Notes: a model not told the origin generated them from the letters alone. DNA of 6,268 bases from Candidatus Methanoperedens sp. (GCA_023249275.1 JAHFCV010000136.1:1-6268); one strand, 5' to 3'. Shown: positions 1-5,777, counted from the first letter of the stretch. Numbers and translations: made by a program.

Positions 1-1
1 T

Positions 2-448
2 TCGCTCCTGGGAGGTATTATCGTTCTCACATTATTGCAGCTTCCTATTATGATTCGCGCTATGGAAGAAGTAATAAAAATGGTGCCTGTGGAATTGAAA
101 GAGGCATCTTATTCACTGGGAGCGACTAAGCTTGAGACAACCTTCGGAGTTGTAGTGAAACAGGCGCTGCCAGGGATTGTTACCGCTGTGCTTCTTGCTT
201 TTGGCAGGGGCATCGGGGATGCTGCTTCCGTATTGTTCACCGCAGGTTATACAGACAGCCTGCCGCGCTCCCTCTTTGATCCTGTGGCTTCGCTGCCGCT
301 TGCTGTGTTCTTCCAGCTCGGCACGCCATTTCCTGAAGTGCAGGCTCGTGCTTATGCAAGCGCGCTGATACTTCTCATAATTGTGCTCGTGATCAGCTTG
401 ACCTCGCGATATTTATCAAAAAGATTTCTAAAGAACATTATCAGGTGA
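2..448 (+). CDS. pstA: Phosphate-type ABC transporter permease, PstA-like (C-terminal part; 5' end outside window)
   Basis: This is the membrane permease of a phosphate-family ABC importer, forming half of the transmembrane channel and coupling to the PstB ATPase. The frame is open from base 2 and gives 148 visible residues, so the N-terminal half lies upstream. A hydrophobic helix (visible residues about 3-18) leads into a cytoplasmic coupling loop with the EAA-type pattern (KEASYSLGA, then QALPGI), the docking site for the ATPase. Two more hydrophobic stretches follow, around LPGIVTAVLLAFG and ALILLIIVLVISL, then a basic tail. PstA/PstC proteins usually have an R-x-x-G-E-T-A-P-like motif after the EAA loop. 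Here it reads RGIGDAASVLFTAGY, so D replaces E and the proline is missing. Four bases separate its TGA from pstB, and the pstB ribosome site overlaps that stop. PstA rather than PstC is inferred from its position directly before pstB. The substrate is inferred from family and is less certain than the fold. Confidence 0.85.
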   Translation, partial: SLLGGIIVLTLLQLPIMIRAMEEVIKMVPVELKEASYSLGATKLETTFGVVVKQALPGIVTAVLLAFGRGIGDAASVLFTAGYTDSLPRSLFDPVASLPLAVFFQLGTPFPEVQARAYASALILLIIVLVISLTSRYLSKRFLKNIIR

Positions 449-452
449 TCTA

Positions 453-1451
453 ATGAATAATTTAAATCATATCAGTATTGAAAAAGTTAATGCATTTTAT
501 GGTGACAATCAGGTTCTAAAGGATGTAACTGTGGGTTTTCCGAGAAAGCAGATCACTGCCATAATAGGTCCCAGCGGATGTGGGAAAAGCACCTTGCTCA
601 AATGCTTCAACAGGTTAATTGACCTTACAGAAGGGGCAAGTGTTTCAGGAAAAATAATTGTGGATGGAATGGATGTTCTTAGCGGCAATATTGATGTTAC
701 AGATGTACGACGAAAGATGGGGCTACTTCCACAAAAGCCAAACCCGCTTCCAATGTCGATATATGATAATATCGCATACGGGCCGAAGCTGCATGGAAAA
801 CCGGATAAAAAAGAACTGGATGAGATAGTGGAAAAATACCTGAAGATTGCAGGTTTGTGGGATGAGGTGAAAGACAGATTGAAGTCTTCCGCTAACAAAC
901 TCTCAATAGGACAGCAGCAGAGGCTCTGCCTTGCAAGAGGGCTGGCAGTGGAGCCGGAGATAATCCTGTGCGATGAGCCTACATCTGCTCTTGACCCTGT
1001 CTCGTCGCAGCATATCGAGCAGCAGCTTCTGAAATTAAAGAAAGACTATACCATCGTGATAGTCACGCACAACATCCACCAGGCAATGAGGCTTGCGGAT
1101 TACGTTGTGCATCTCTATCTCGGCGAGCTTGTGGAGCATGGCGCTGCGAATGAAGTGTTTGAAAATCCCAAGGAAGAGAGGACGCGGGCTTATATTAACG
1201 GCACTTTCCTGACTGAGCTAAAAATAGACAGCGAGATTAACCTGAAAGGAAATGTGTGCCCCTTTAATTTTGTATATGCCAAGCAGGCTTTGCATGCCCT
1301 GGAGAAGGGGAAAATCCTGAAGTTGATCGTGGATGACCCGCTTGCGGTAACCGAGGTGCCAAGAGGTATGGAAGCCGACGGGCATGAGGTGTTGAGCGTG
1401 AAGCAGATTAACAAGACGGACTGGGAGATAGTTATACAGAAGGAGAGATAA
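453..1451 (+). CDS. pstB: Phosphate-type ABC transporter ATP-binding protein PstB with C-terminal TusA/SirA-like domain
   Basis: This is the ATPase that energises the PstA/PstC importer at the inner face of the membrane. Residues 1-252 are a canonical PstB nucleotide-binding domain: Walker A GPSGCGKST (39-47), Q-loop Q94 in the PstB hallmark QKPNPLPMSIYDNIAYGP, signature LSIGQ (150-154), Walker B ILCDEP with D174/E175, and switch H206. The signature has Ile where LSGGQ is usual. PstB proteins normally end near residue 250-260. This one continues to 332, and the extra part (about 256-330) resembles the sulfur carrier TusA, with CPFN at 269-272 and DDPLAVTEVP further on. The ATG is preceded by AGGTGA (443-448), a perfect anti-SD match that overlaps the pstA stop and implies translational coupling. 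No phoU follows; the next gene, prs, lies tail-to-tail one base away. PstB identity is very secure. The transported substrate is less so, given the added sulfur-type domain. Confidence 0.95.
   Translation: MNNLNHISIEKVNAFYGDNQVLKDVTVGFPRKQITAIIGPSGCGKSTLLKCFNRLIDLTEGASVSGKIIVDGMDVLSGNIDVTDVRRKMGLLPQKPNPLPMSIYDNIAYGPKLHGKPDKKELDEIVEKYLKIAGLWDEVKDRLKSSANKLSIGQQQRLCLARGLAVEPEIILCDEPTSALDPVSSQHIEQQLLKLKKDYTIVIVTHNIHQAMRLADYVVHLYLGELVEHGAANEVFENPKEERTRAYINGTFLTELKIDSEINLKGNVCPFNFVYAKQALHALEKGKILKLIVDDPLAVTEVPRGMEADGHEVLSVKQINKTDWEIVIQKER
1218..1448 (+). other. TusA/SirA-like sulfur-carrier domain fused to the C-terminus of PstB
   Basis: This domain covers residues 256-332 of the PstB product. TusA proteins hand persulfide sulfur from one protein to another through a cysteine in a CPxP motif at the start of their first helix. 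The present sequence follows that pattern: NLKGNVCPFNFVYAKQAL, then the glycine of LEKGKIL, a beta strand LKLIVDDP, then AVTEVPRGMEADGHEVL and a final strand WEIVIQKE. Each block lines up by eye with E. coli TusA (LGLRCPEP, PGETLLIIADDPATTRDIP, MEHELV). The catalytic Cys is kept (C269). The second Pro is replaced by Asn, which matches a CPxNFVxxK-like TusA subtype that I recall from sulfur-assimilation contexts in anaerobes (recollection, not searched). The reading frame is continuous with the ATPase and there is no internal start with a ribosome site. Domain identity is an alignment by eye; its role on a transporter is unknown. Confidence 0.85.
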
Positions 1452-1452
1452 T

Positions 1453-2304
1453 TTAAATAGCTTCTAAGGCAGCCGCTATCACCGGAGCCACGCTCACAAC
1501 ACTCACGCCTTTATCTATGGTATCCGTGGCTATAATCCCCCTGACGCCTGCTTTGAACAGCTTAAGGACTGCGTTATTTGAAAAAACCGGGTGCACGCAG
1601 GCGGCAAACACCCCATGCGCCCCCTGGTTCTTAAGCATCGCTATAGTTTCCGCCATCGTCCCGCCGGTTGAAATAATATCATCGATGATGATAACATCCC
1701 TCCCCTCGACGGCGATATTCTTGGGCTGGATTGTTACACTCTCACCGCTTAAGCGGGTTTTTTCAAGGAAATCATAATCAATGCCAAGGTCACTGGCTGC
1801 ATTCCTTGCAAGCCCAATGGCTCCGTCGTCAGGTGCTATAACAACAGGATTTTTGAATTCCATGTTTTTTATGTACTTGCCAATCATCGGGGTTGCATCA
1901 AGATTCACGGCTTTAGCATCGAAATAATCAAGAATGCTTTCGTCATGGATATTGACTGTGAAAACATTATCAGCTTTTATTGCTCTTGCAATCGCGCGGG
2001 CGCTTATGGGTTCGCCCTTCTTGAACCGCTTATCCTGGCGCGCATAGCCCATATAAGGGATGACCACATTAATCCTGGCGGCTTCGCTGCATGCGTCGAG
2101 CAACTGGAGCAGGGCAACAAAATCAGAATCGTTCACTGTGCTCTGGATTATTGTAACGTTATCCCCGGCAAAATCATCAAGAATGCGTGTATATAACTCC
2201 CCATCAGGAAATCTCTTAAATTCACTGACCAGCAGATTGGATCCCATAGCTCCTGCGACTCTTCCTGCAAGCAGTTGTGAAGCCAGACCTCCAATAATGT
2301 TCAA
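1453..2304 (-). CDS. prs: Ribose-phosphate pyrophosphokinase (PRPP synthase), archaeal type
   Basis: This cytoplasmic enzyme transfers the pyrophosphate group of ATP to ribose 5-phosphate, making PRPP for purine, pyrimidine, histidine and tryptophan synthesis and related pathways. The 283-residue length fits the short archaeal form (bacterial enzymes are about 315). Visible motifs are FKRFPDGELY (29-38), the ATP-site segment YARQDKRF (87-94), NIHDES with the metal/active-site His120, the mobile-loop EKTRLSG with K182 and R184, and the PRPP-binding loop DVIIIDDIISTGGT (203-216). The start is TTG at 2304. An in-frame TGA lies just four codons upstream, no ATG or GTG intervenes, and a GAGGAA ribosome site (2310-2315) sits five bases before it. 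The gene runs opposite to pstB and ends one base from the pstB stop, and it is divergent from atwA. It looks monocistronic within this window. Identity is secure. Confidence 0.97.
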   Translation of the reverse strand: MNIIGGLASQLLAGRVAGAMGSNLLVSEFKRFPDGELYTRILDDFAGDNVTIIQSTVNDSDFVALLQLLDACSEAARINVVIPYMGYARQDKRFKKGEPISARAIARAIKADNVFTVNIHDESILDYFDAKAVNLDATPMIGKYIKNMEFKNPVVIAPDDGAIGLARNAASDLGIDYDFLEKTRLSGESVTIQPKNIAVEGRDVIIIDDIISTGGTMAETIAMLKNQGAHGVFAACVHPVFSNNAVLKLFKAGVRGIIATDTIDKGVSVVSVAPVIAAALEAI

Positions 2305-2309
2305 GATTA

Positions 2310-2315
2310 TTCCTC
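2310..2315 (-). promoter_or_regulatory. Shine-Dalgarno site fixing the TTG start of prs
   Basis: Read on the minus strand this is GAGGAA, five bases before the TTG codon at 2304-2302. Reading back from the TTG, the in-frame codons are ATC, ATA, GGA and then TGA, so no upstream ATG, GTG or TTG is possible. The site and the stop together support TTG as the true start. Confidence 0.7.
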
Positions 2316-2336
2316 ACGCCTGTAATAGACAGAAAG

Positions 2337-2344
2337 AATATAAA
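2337..2344 (-). promoter_or_regulatory. Candidate archaeal TATA box for prs
   Basis: The minus strand reads TTTATATT, close to the euryarchaeal TATA consensus TTTATATA. Archaeal transcription usually starts about 22-27 bases downstream of the box centre. That places the start near 2313-2318, giving a very short leader that just includes the GAGGAA ribosome site. This is a sequence match only; the surrounding DNA is AT-rich, so chance matches are possible. Confidence 0.45.
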
Positions 2345-2393
2345 GAATTGGGATTGAACACTGTAATTTGGTTAATAATGTAATGTATTATCG

Positions 2394-2403
2394 TTATATT
2401 TAT
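2394..2403 (+). promoter_or_regulatory. Possible TATA element in the prs-atwA divergent region
   Basis: TTATATTTAT here is TATA-like on the plus strand and could drive atwA with a leader of roughly 120-140 bases. Read on the minus strand (ATAAATATAA) it could equally be a second, more distal prs promoter. A second AT block, TTTTAAAT at 2419-2426, is another candidate. None has a convincing BRE upstream, so the true atwA promoter cannot be fixed by reading alone. Confidence 0.25.
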
Positions 2404-2470
2404 GTACTGCCTCAGCCATTTTAAATCGCCGCAAGGTTTGGTTAAGCCAGGTGGCTGGATATCAGAAACT

Positions 2471-2499
2471 GTAATAATAACGGTTATGCGAGTAATAAT
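2471..2499. repeat. Paired GTAATAAT direct repeats with a palindrome between them
   Basis: GTAATAAT occurs at 2471-2478 and again at 2492-2499, a 21-base period (two helical turns). Overlapping the end of the first copy is a perfect 5+1+5 palindrome, ATAAC-G-GTTAT (2477-2487). A related TAATAATG lies at 2373-2380. The arrangement lies 45-90 bases before the atwA start and resembles an operator, but no regulator can be named. Confidence 0.35.
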
Positions 2500-2559
2500 G
2501 CAAAAACTTATGATAAAGCGGATAATAAGTCACATAATTAACACATGGAGAACAACAAC

Positions 2560-4188
2560 ATGACCCTATTTATCGAAATTAAAAATCTTCGTGTCGGCTT
2601 TGATGGAGTAGATGTTCTTAAGGATATAAACATAGATATCAAGGAAGGAGAAATCCTCGGGATATTAGGAAAAAGCAGCGCAGGGAAATCAATTCTCATG
2701 CATGTAATGCGAGGAGTGGAAGCGTTTGACGATATCTCAGGAAGCGTAATCTACCATCTTTCCAGGTGCAGCAAATGCGGGTTGATAGACCTTCCCAGTA
2801 AGGTGGGAACTGCCTGCCCCAGGTGTAAATCCAATCTTGAGAGTATCGAAGTCGATTTCGTAAAATTACCAATCCACGACCCGTTAAGAAGAGACATAAC
2901 CAGAAGAATTGCAATCATGCTGCAGAGGACGTTTGCATTATACGGCGATGAGAGGGTTATCGTGAATGTGATGAATGCACTCCAGGAAATAGATGAAATG
3001 GGACCAAATGCGATTCACAGGGCTGCTGATTTGCTTGACCAGGTCAACCTCTCTAACAGGATGATGCATATTGCAAGAGAACTCTCAGGCGGTGAAAAAC
3101 AGCGCGTTGTTCTTGCAAGGCAGCTTGTTAAAAATCCCATCCTGCTGCTTGCAGATGAGCCGACAGGGACTCTTGACCCCAAAACAGCAGACCTTGTTCA
3201 TGAAAGCATATTGAATGCAACAAAGAAATTCAACATGTCTCTCGTTATCACATCTCACTGGCCCAAAGTAATTGAGGAGCTTTCTCACCGGGCGATATGG
3301 CTTGATGAAGGAAAAATCGTAATGCAAGGCGATCCTTCGGAAGTAGCTTCGGCTTTTATGAAAGAAGTCGGGACGATTGGCGAGCAGGAAGAGGTAAAAA
3401 TCGGCGAAACCATTATTCGTGCACGCAATCTCCAGATGACTTATTTCTCTCTTGACAGGGGCATCGTCAGGGCTGTCAATGATATCAGTTTTGATATAAA
3501 TGAGGGTGAAATATTCGGGATAATCGGAGTAAGCGGCGCCGGCAAAACTACGACCTCCAAGATAGTTTCAGGATTGCTTAAGCCAACCTCAGGTTCAATT
3601 GACGTCAGGATAGGGGACGAATGGATAGACCTGACACAGCTTGGTCCGGATAAGAAGGGGCGCGCTACAAAATATATAGGTGTATTGCATCAGGAATACA
3701 GTCTTTATCCACACAGGAATGTTATTGATAACCTGACAGAATCAATCGGGCTTGATTTACCATTTGAACTGGGTGAAAGAAAGGCAATACAGACTTTGAC
3801 TACTGCTGGTTTTGCAGAGAAAAAAGCAAAAGAGATTCTTAACAAAATGCCTGATGAATTGAGCGAGGGAGAAATGCACAGGGTGGCAATGGCCCAGGTG
3901 CTTATCAAAGAGCCAAGGATTCTTGTATTCGACGAACCGACCGGGACTATGGACCCCGTTACGAAAATAGAAGTTTCAAAGTCAATACTCCATGCCAGGA
4001 GAGAACTGGGAGAAACGTTTGTCATAGTATCGCATGATATGGATTTTGTTTCTGAAGTTTGCGACAGGGCAGCATTGATGCGTCTTGGTAAAATAGTGGA
4101 TATCGGGGATACTGATGCTGTTTTATCAAAACTTTCCAGTAAAGAGCGGGAGGAAGCCCTGGAAGGGATAGTTAAAGAGTTGAAATAA
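2560..4188 (+). CDS. atwA: Methyl-coenzyme M reductase activation component A2 (AtwA), twin ABC-type ATPase
   Basis: AtwA is a soluble ATPase needed to activate MCR. It couples ATP hydrolysis to low-potential reduction of the F430 nickel to Ni(I), and in Methanococcus it is part of a complex with McrC and Mmp3, Mmp7 and Mmp17. Two ABC ATPase domains lie in tandem with no membrane segments. Numbering from the ATG at 2545, domain 1 has Walker A GKSSAGKS (42-49), Q127, LSGGE (180-184), D204/E205 and H238. Domain 2 has GVSGAGKTT (328-336), Q383, LSEGE (439-443), D463/E464 and H497. Domain 1 alone contains a four-cysteine insertion (C75, C78, C91, C94) that looks like a zinc or metal ribbon. I prefer the ATG at 2560: GGAG (2547-2550) lies nine bases before it, and the product then starts MTLFIEIKNL. 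The ATG at 2545 has no ribosome site and would add five residues. Both active sites appear intact. Position before mmp3 supports the identity, which is secure. Confidence 0.95.
   Translation: MTLFIEIKNLRVGFDGVDVLKDINIDIKEGEILGILGKSSAGKSILMHVMRGVEAFDDISGSVIYHLSRCSKCGLIDLPSKVGTACPRCKSNLESIEVDFVKLPIHDPLRRDITRRIAIMLQRTFALYGDERVIVNVMNALQEIDEMGPNAIHRAADLLDQVNLSNRMMHIARELSGGEKQRVVLARQLVKNPILLLADEPTGTLDPKTADLVHESILNATKKFNMSLVITSHWPKVIEELSHRAIWLDEGKIVMQGDPSEVASAFMKEVGTIGEQEEVKIGETIIRARNLQMTYFSLDRGIVRAVNDISFDINEGEIFGIIGVSGAGKTTTSKIVSGLLKPTSGSIDVRIGDEWIDLTQLGPDKKGRATKYIGVLHQEYSLYPHRNVIDNLTESIGLDLPFELGERKAIQTLTTAGFAEKKAKEILNKMPDELSEGEMHRVAMAQVLIKEPRILVFDEPTGTMDPVTKIEVSKSILHARRELGETFVIVSHDMDFVSEVCDRAALMRLGKIVDIGDTDAVLSKLSSKEREEALEGIVKELK
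2767..2826 (+). other. Four-cysteine (zinc-ribbon-like) insertion in the first ATPase domain of AtwA
   Basis: CSKCG and CPRCK form two CxxC knuckles 12 residues apart (C75/C78 and C91/C94 in the 547-residue numbering). They lie between Walker A and the Q-loop of domain 1. Domain 2 has no counterpart. Four cysteines in this spacing commonly bind Zn, though an Fe-S cluster cannot be excluded by reading. I believe the insertion is typical of the A2 family rather than peculiar to this copy. Confidence 0.75.
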
Positions 4189-4206
4189 AATTGTTGACGA
4201 ACCAGA

Positions 4207-4237
4207 GAGAAGGCAAATGATCTCGATTTGCTCCCTC
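4207..4237 (+). repeat. Imperfect stem-loop between atwA and mmp3
   Basis: GCAAAT (4213-4218) pairs with ATTTGC (4226-4231) around a seven-base loop. A G-U pair and, beyond a small internal mismatch, GAG (4207-4209) with CTC (4235-4237) extend the stem. There is no U-run after it, so it is not an obvious terminator. It lies 14 bases before the mmp3 ribosome site and might affect mRNA processing or mmp3 translation. It is weak enough to be chance. Confidence 0.3.
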
Positions 4238-4250
4238 GCCGGGAAATTAT

Positions 4251-4255
4251 GGAGG
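4251..4255 (+). promoter_or_regulatory. Shine-Dalgarno site supporting the GTG start of mmp3
   Basis: GGAGG lies four bases before the GTG at 4260. The nearby ATG at 4249 is in another frame, and the family's ubiquitin-like N-terminus begins directly at the GTG, so GTG is the supported start. Confidence 0.75.
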
Positions 4256-4259
4256 ATAA

Positions 4260-5777
4260 GTGCTCTCAATAGAGATTAATGGTAAAAAATTAGAAATAAA
4301 AGAGGGTTCAAGCCTGAAAGACGCCATTGAACTTGCAAAAGCATTCTATATTCCCGGTGCTACAGTGGGAATTATAAAAACCGGGGCGCAAAAAGAGCAG
4401 GCTACTTCCGAGTATAAGATAATCACCAATAAAGGCGAGTTCAGGATTGAACTCTCTGGCGATTCTACGTTGTGGAATAAATTCAATCATAGTTTTCTTG
4501 ACAAAAATGCGCACTGGGAAACAGCGAATTCCATAGCTTTCGGTCCGGTTGAAACCGATATTATCCCCCAGAGAATAGAACAAAAATACAACCGCTTTGA
4601 CGTTTTTTTTGGTACAGGCGGTTATGACGCAAAGAATACCTACCTCATGTTTGCAAAAAATAAACATATTTCAGATTATGGCAGCCCGAAAGACGCTGTT
4701 TTTGCAAAGATCATAAGCGGGAAGAATATTATTACAAATCTCAAACAGGGCGACACCATATTAAAAATCGAACCAGTTATACAATGGGAAACTCTTCTTG
4801 ATAAAATCTCTACTTCGGATATGAATGTCAAACTTGAAGACGGGATGAAAATTTTTACTTATTTTAAAGTGGATCTTGTTAACGAATCCCCTGAAGGGGC
4901 AGAGCATTTCCTGGCGCTAATAAGGAAAAAATTGTTCATTGTGGACACGTTCTCACACTCATTCATTTCTGATGACGCGCTAAAAGGGGAAGGTTGCCAG
5001 TATGAACACTGGGATGCGCGTTCCGAAGGCGCAGTTGCAGTACGCACTGACGGTCTGGGGAACGGGCGTGTGTACATCTATAAAGAAGACAGGACATCAA
5101 GCGCGGTACACAGCGTGGTTGGTCATGTTTCAGCGGGAATCGAACTTATTAAGACAGCCGATGCAGGCAGCAAGCTTTGCGTTCTTTCCAATCCGGAGCG
5201 GGTCATGATACTGGGGATGAGTTTTAAGGATGCGGAAAAAATGTTAGCTGAGCGCGGGTTGAAACTGGAAAAGAGCGGATACACAGGCGAAGACGCTATA
5301 ATTGTTGAACAGGACCCTGATACCACTATTGAAATCATAAGTGCGGGTGTGGTCACGGGTCTTGGCGTGAGCTCAGATAAAATAATAAATGTCAGTTTTT
5401 ATGATGACCTCGCCCCCATAACGCTTGATTTCTTCAGGCATTCCCTGCGCCTGAAGGATAGACCCCTTGGTCCGCTTCCTGTTGTATATACATACGAGAA
5501 TACATATTTGTTCAAGTCTGAAAAGGAAGCAGAAGCATACAAAGAGATAAATCCGGAAAATGTTCCCAGGACAAAAGTCAAAGCAGGTGAAATTGGCGTG
5601 ACAAACCAGGCTGCAAGACGCTACGGTATGGTTGGCGTCAGGCTTACCGATGACGAAAAATATGGTCCCACTGGAGAAAAGTTCGAATGTACCAATATCA
5701 TCGGAAAGGTCATTGAACCAGAGAGGCTCAAGGGAATAAAAGTCGGCGATATAATTTACATAAGAGAGGTTTCATAA
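4260..5777 (+). CDS. mmp3: Methanogenesis marker protein 3 (Mmp3), MCR activation complex component
   Basis: Mmp3 is a conserved protein of MCR-bearing archaea that co-purifies with AtwA, McrC, Mmp7 and Mmp17 in the ATP-dependent MCR activation complex of Methanococcus maripaludis; its precise task there is not clear to me. The product has 505 residues and no signal peptide or membrane segment. Residues 1-66 read like a ubiquitin/ThiS-type fold (IEINGKKLEIKEGSSLKDAI). Three later segments share a cyclophilin-like barrel pattern ending in a G-[KH]-V/I...GD-I...IEP-like strand: about 95-176, 255-312 and 443-505. Between the second and third lies a PASTA-like stretch (314-357: MILGMSFKDAEKMLAERGL, then VEQDPDT). 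Cysteines are few (246, 307, 477). Translation starts at GTG 4260 behind GGAGG. The TAA overlaps the mmp6 ATG by one base. Family assignment is from recognition of the sequence and gene order; the domain split is inference by eye. Confidence 0.93.
   Translation: MLSIEINGKKLEIKEGSSLKDAIELAKAFYIPGATVGIIKTGAQKEQATSEYKIITNKGEFRIELSGDSTLWNKFNHSFLDKNAHWETANSIAFGPVETDIIPQRIEQKYNRFDVFFGTGGYDAKNTYLMFAKNKHISDYGSPKDAVFAKIISGKNIITNLKQGDTILKIEPVIQWETLLDKISTSDMNVKLEDGMKIFTYFKVDLVNESPEGAEHFLALIRKKLFIVDTFSHSFISDDALKGEGCQYEHWDARSEGAVAVRTDGLGNGRVYIYKEDRTSSAVHSVVGHVSAGIELIKTADAGSKLCVLSNPERVMILGMSFKDAEKMLAERGLKLEKSGYTGEDAIIVEQDPDTTIEIISAGVVTGLGVSSDKIINVSFYDDLAPITLDFFRHSLRLKDRPLGPLPVVYTYENTYLFKSEKEAEAYKEINPENVPRTKVKAGEIGVTNQAARRYGMVGVRLTDDEKYGPTGEKFECTNIIGKVIEPERLKGIKVGDIIYIREVS

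Larger units (their letters stand above)
2305..2559. other. Divergent intergenic region between prs and atwA
   Basis: About 255 AT-rich bases with no convincing gene on either strand; the short plus-strand frames entering it are the antisense of prs. It holds the prs ribosome site and TATA-like box, other TATA-like elements, the GTAATAAT pair with its palindrome, and a more GC-rich patch at 2413-2458. That patch contains nested small inverted repeats: CAGCCA (2413-2418) with TGGCTG (2452-2457), and AGCC (2445-2448) with GGCT (2453-2456). The likely role is control of the two divergent genes. Confidence 0.6.

Noticed and set aside
509..898. Long minus-strand open frame inside pstB
   Set aside because: It is antisense to the well-supported ATPase domain of PstB, has Ser/Phe/Pro-rich low-quality composition typical of antisense frames, and shows no recognisable motif.
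2060..2383. Plus-strand open frame across the prs start and into the intergenic region
   Set aside because: Most of it is antisense to prs, it lacks a convincing ribosome site and shows no domain; prs motifs on the other strand are unambiguous.
3705..4025. Minus-strand open frame inside atwA
   Set aside because: It is antisense to the second ATPase domain, and its sequence is simply the complement of conserved ABC motifs.
4189..4259. Separate promoter for mmp3
   Set aside because: No good TATA box with BRE was found in the gap; same strand and short spacing favour co-transcription with atwA.
4603..4610. Run of eight T in mmp3 as a possible archaeal U-tract terminator or slippage site
   Set aside because: It encodes Val-Phe-Phe in a continuous, family-like reading frame, and nothing after it indicates a frameshift. 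Premature termination is possible but unsupported.
4308..4667. Minus-strand open frame of 119 codons inside mmp3
   Set aside because: No motif, no ribosome site, and full overlap with a recognised conserved gene.
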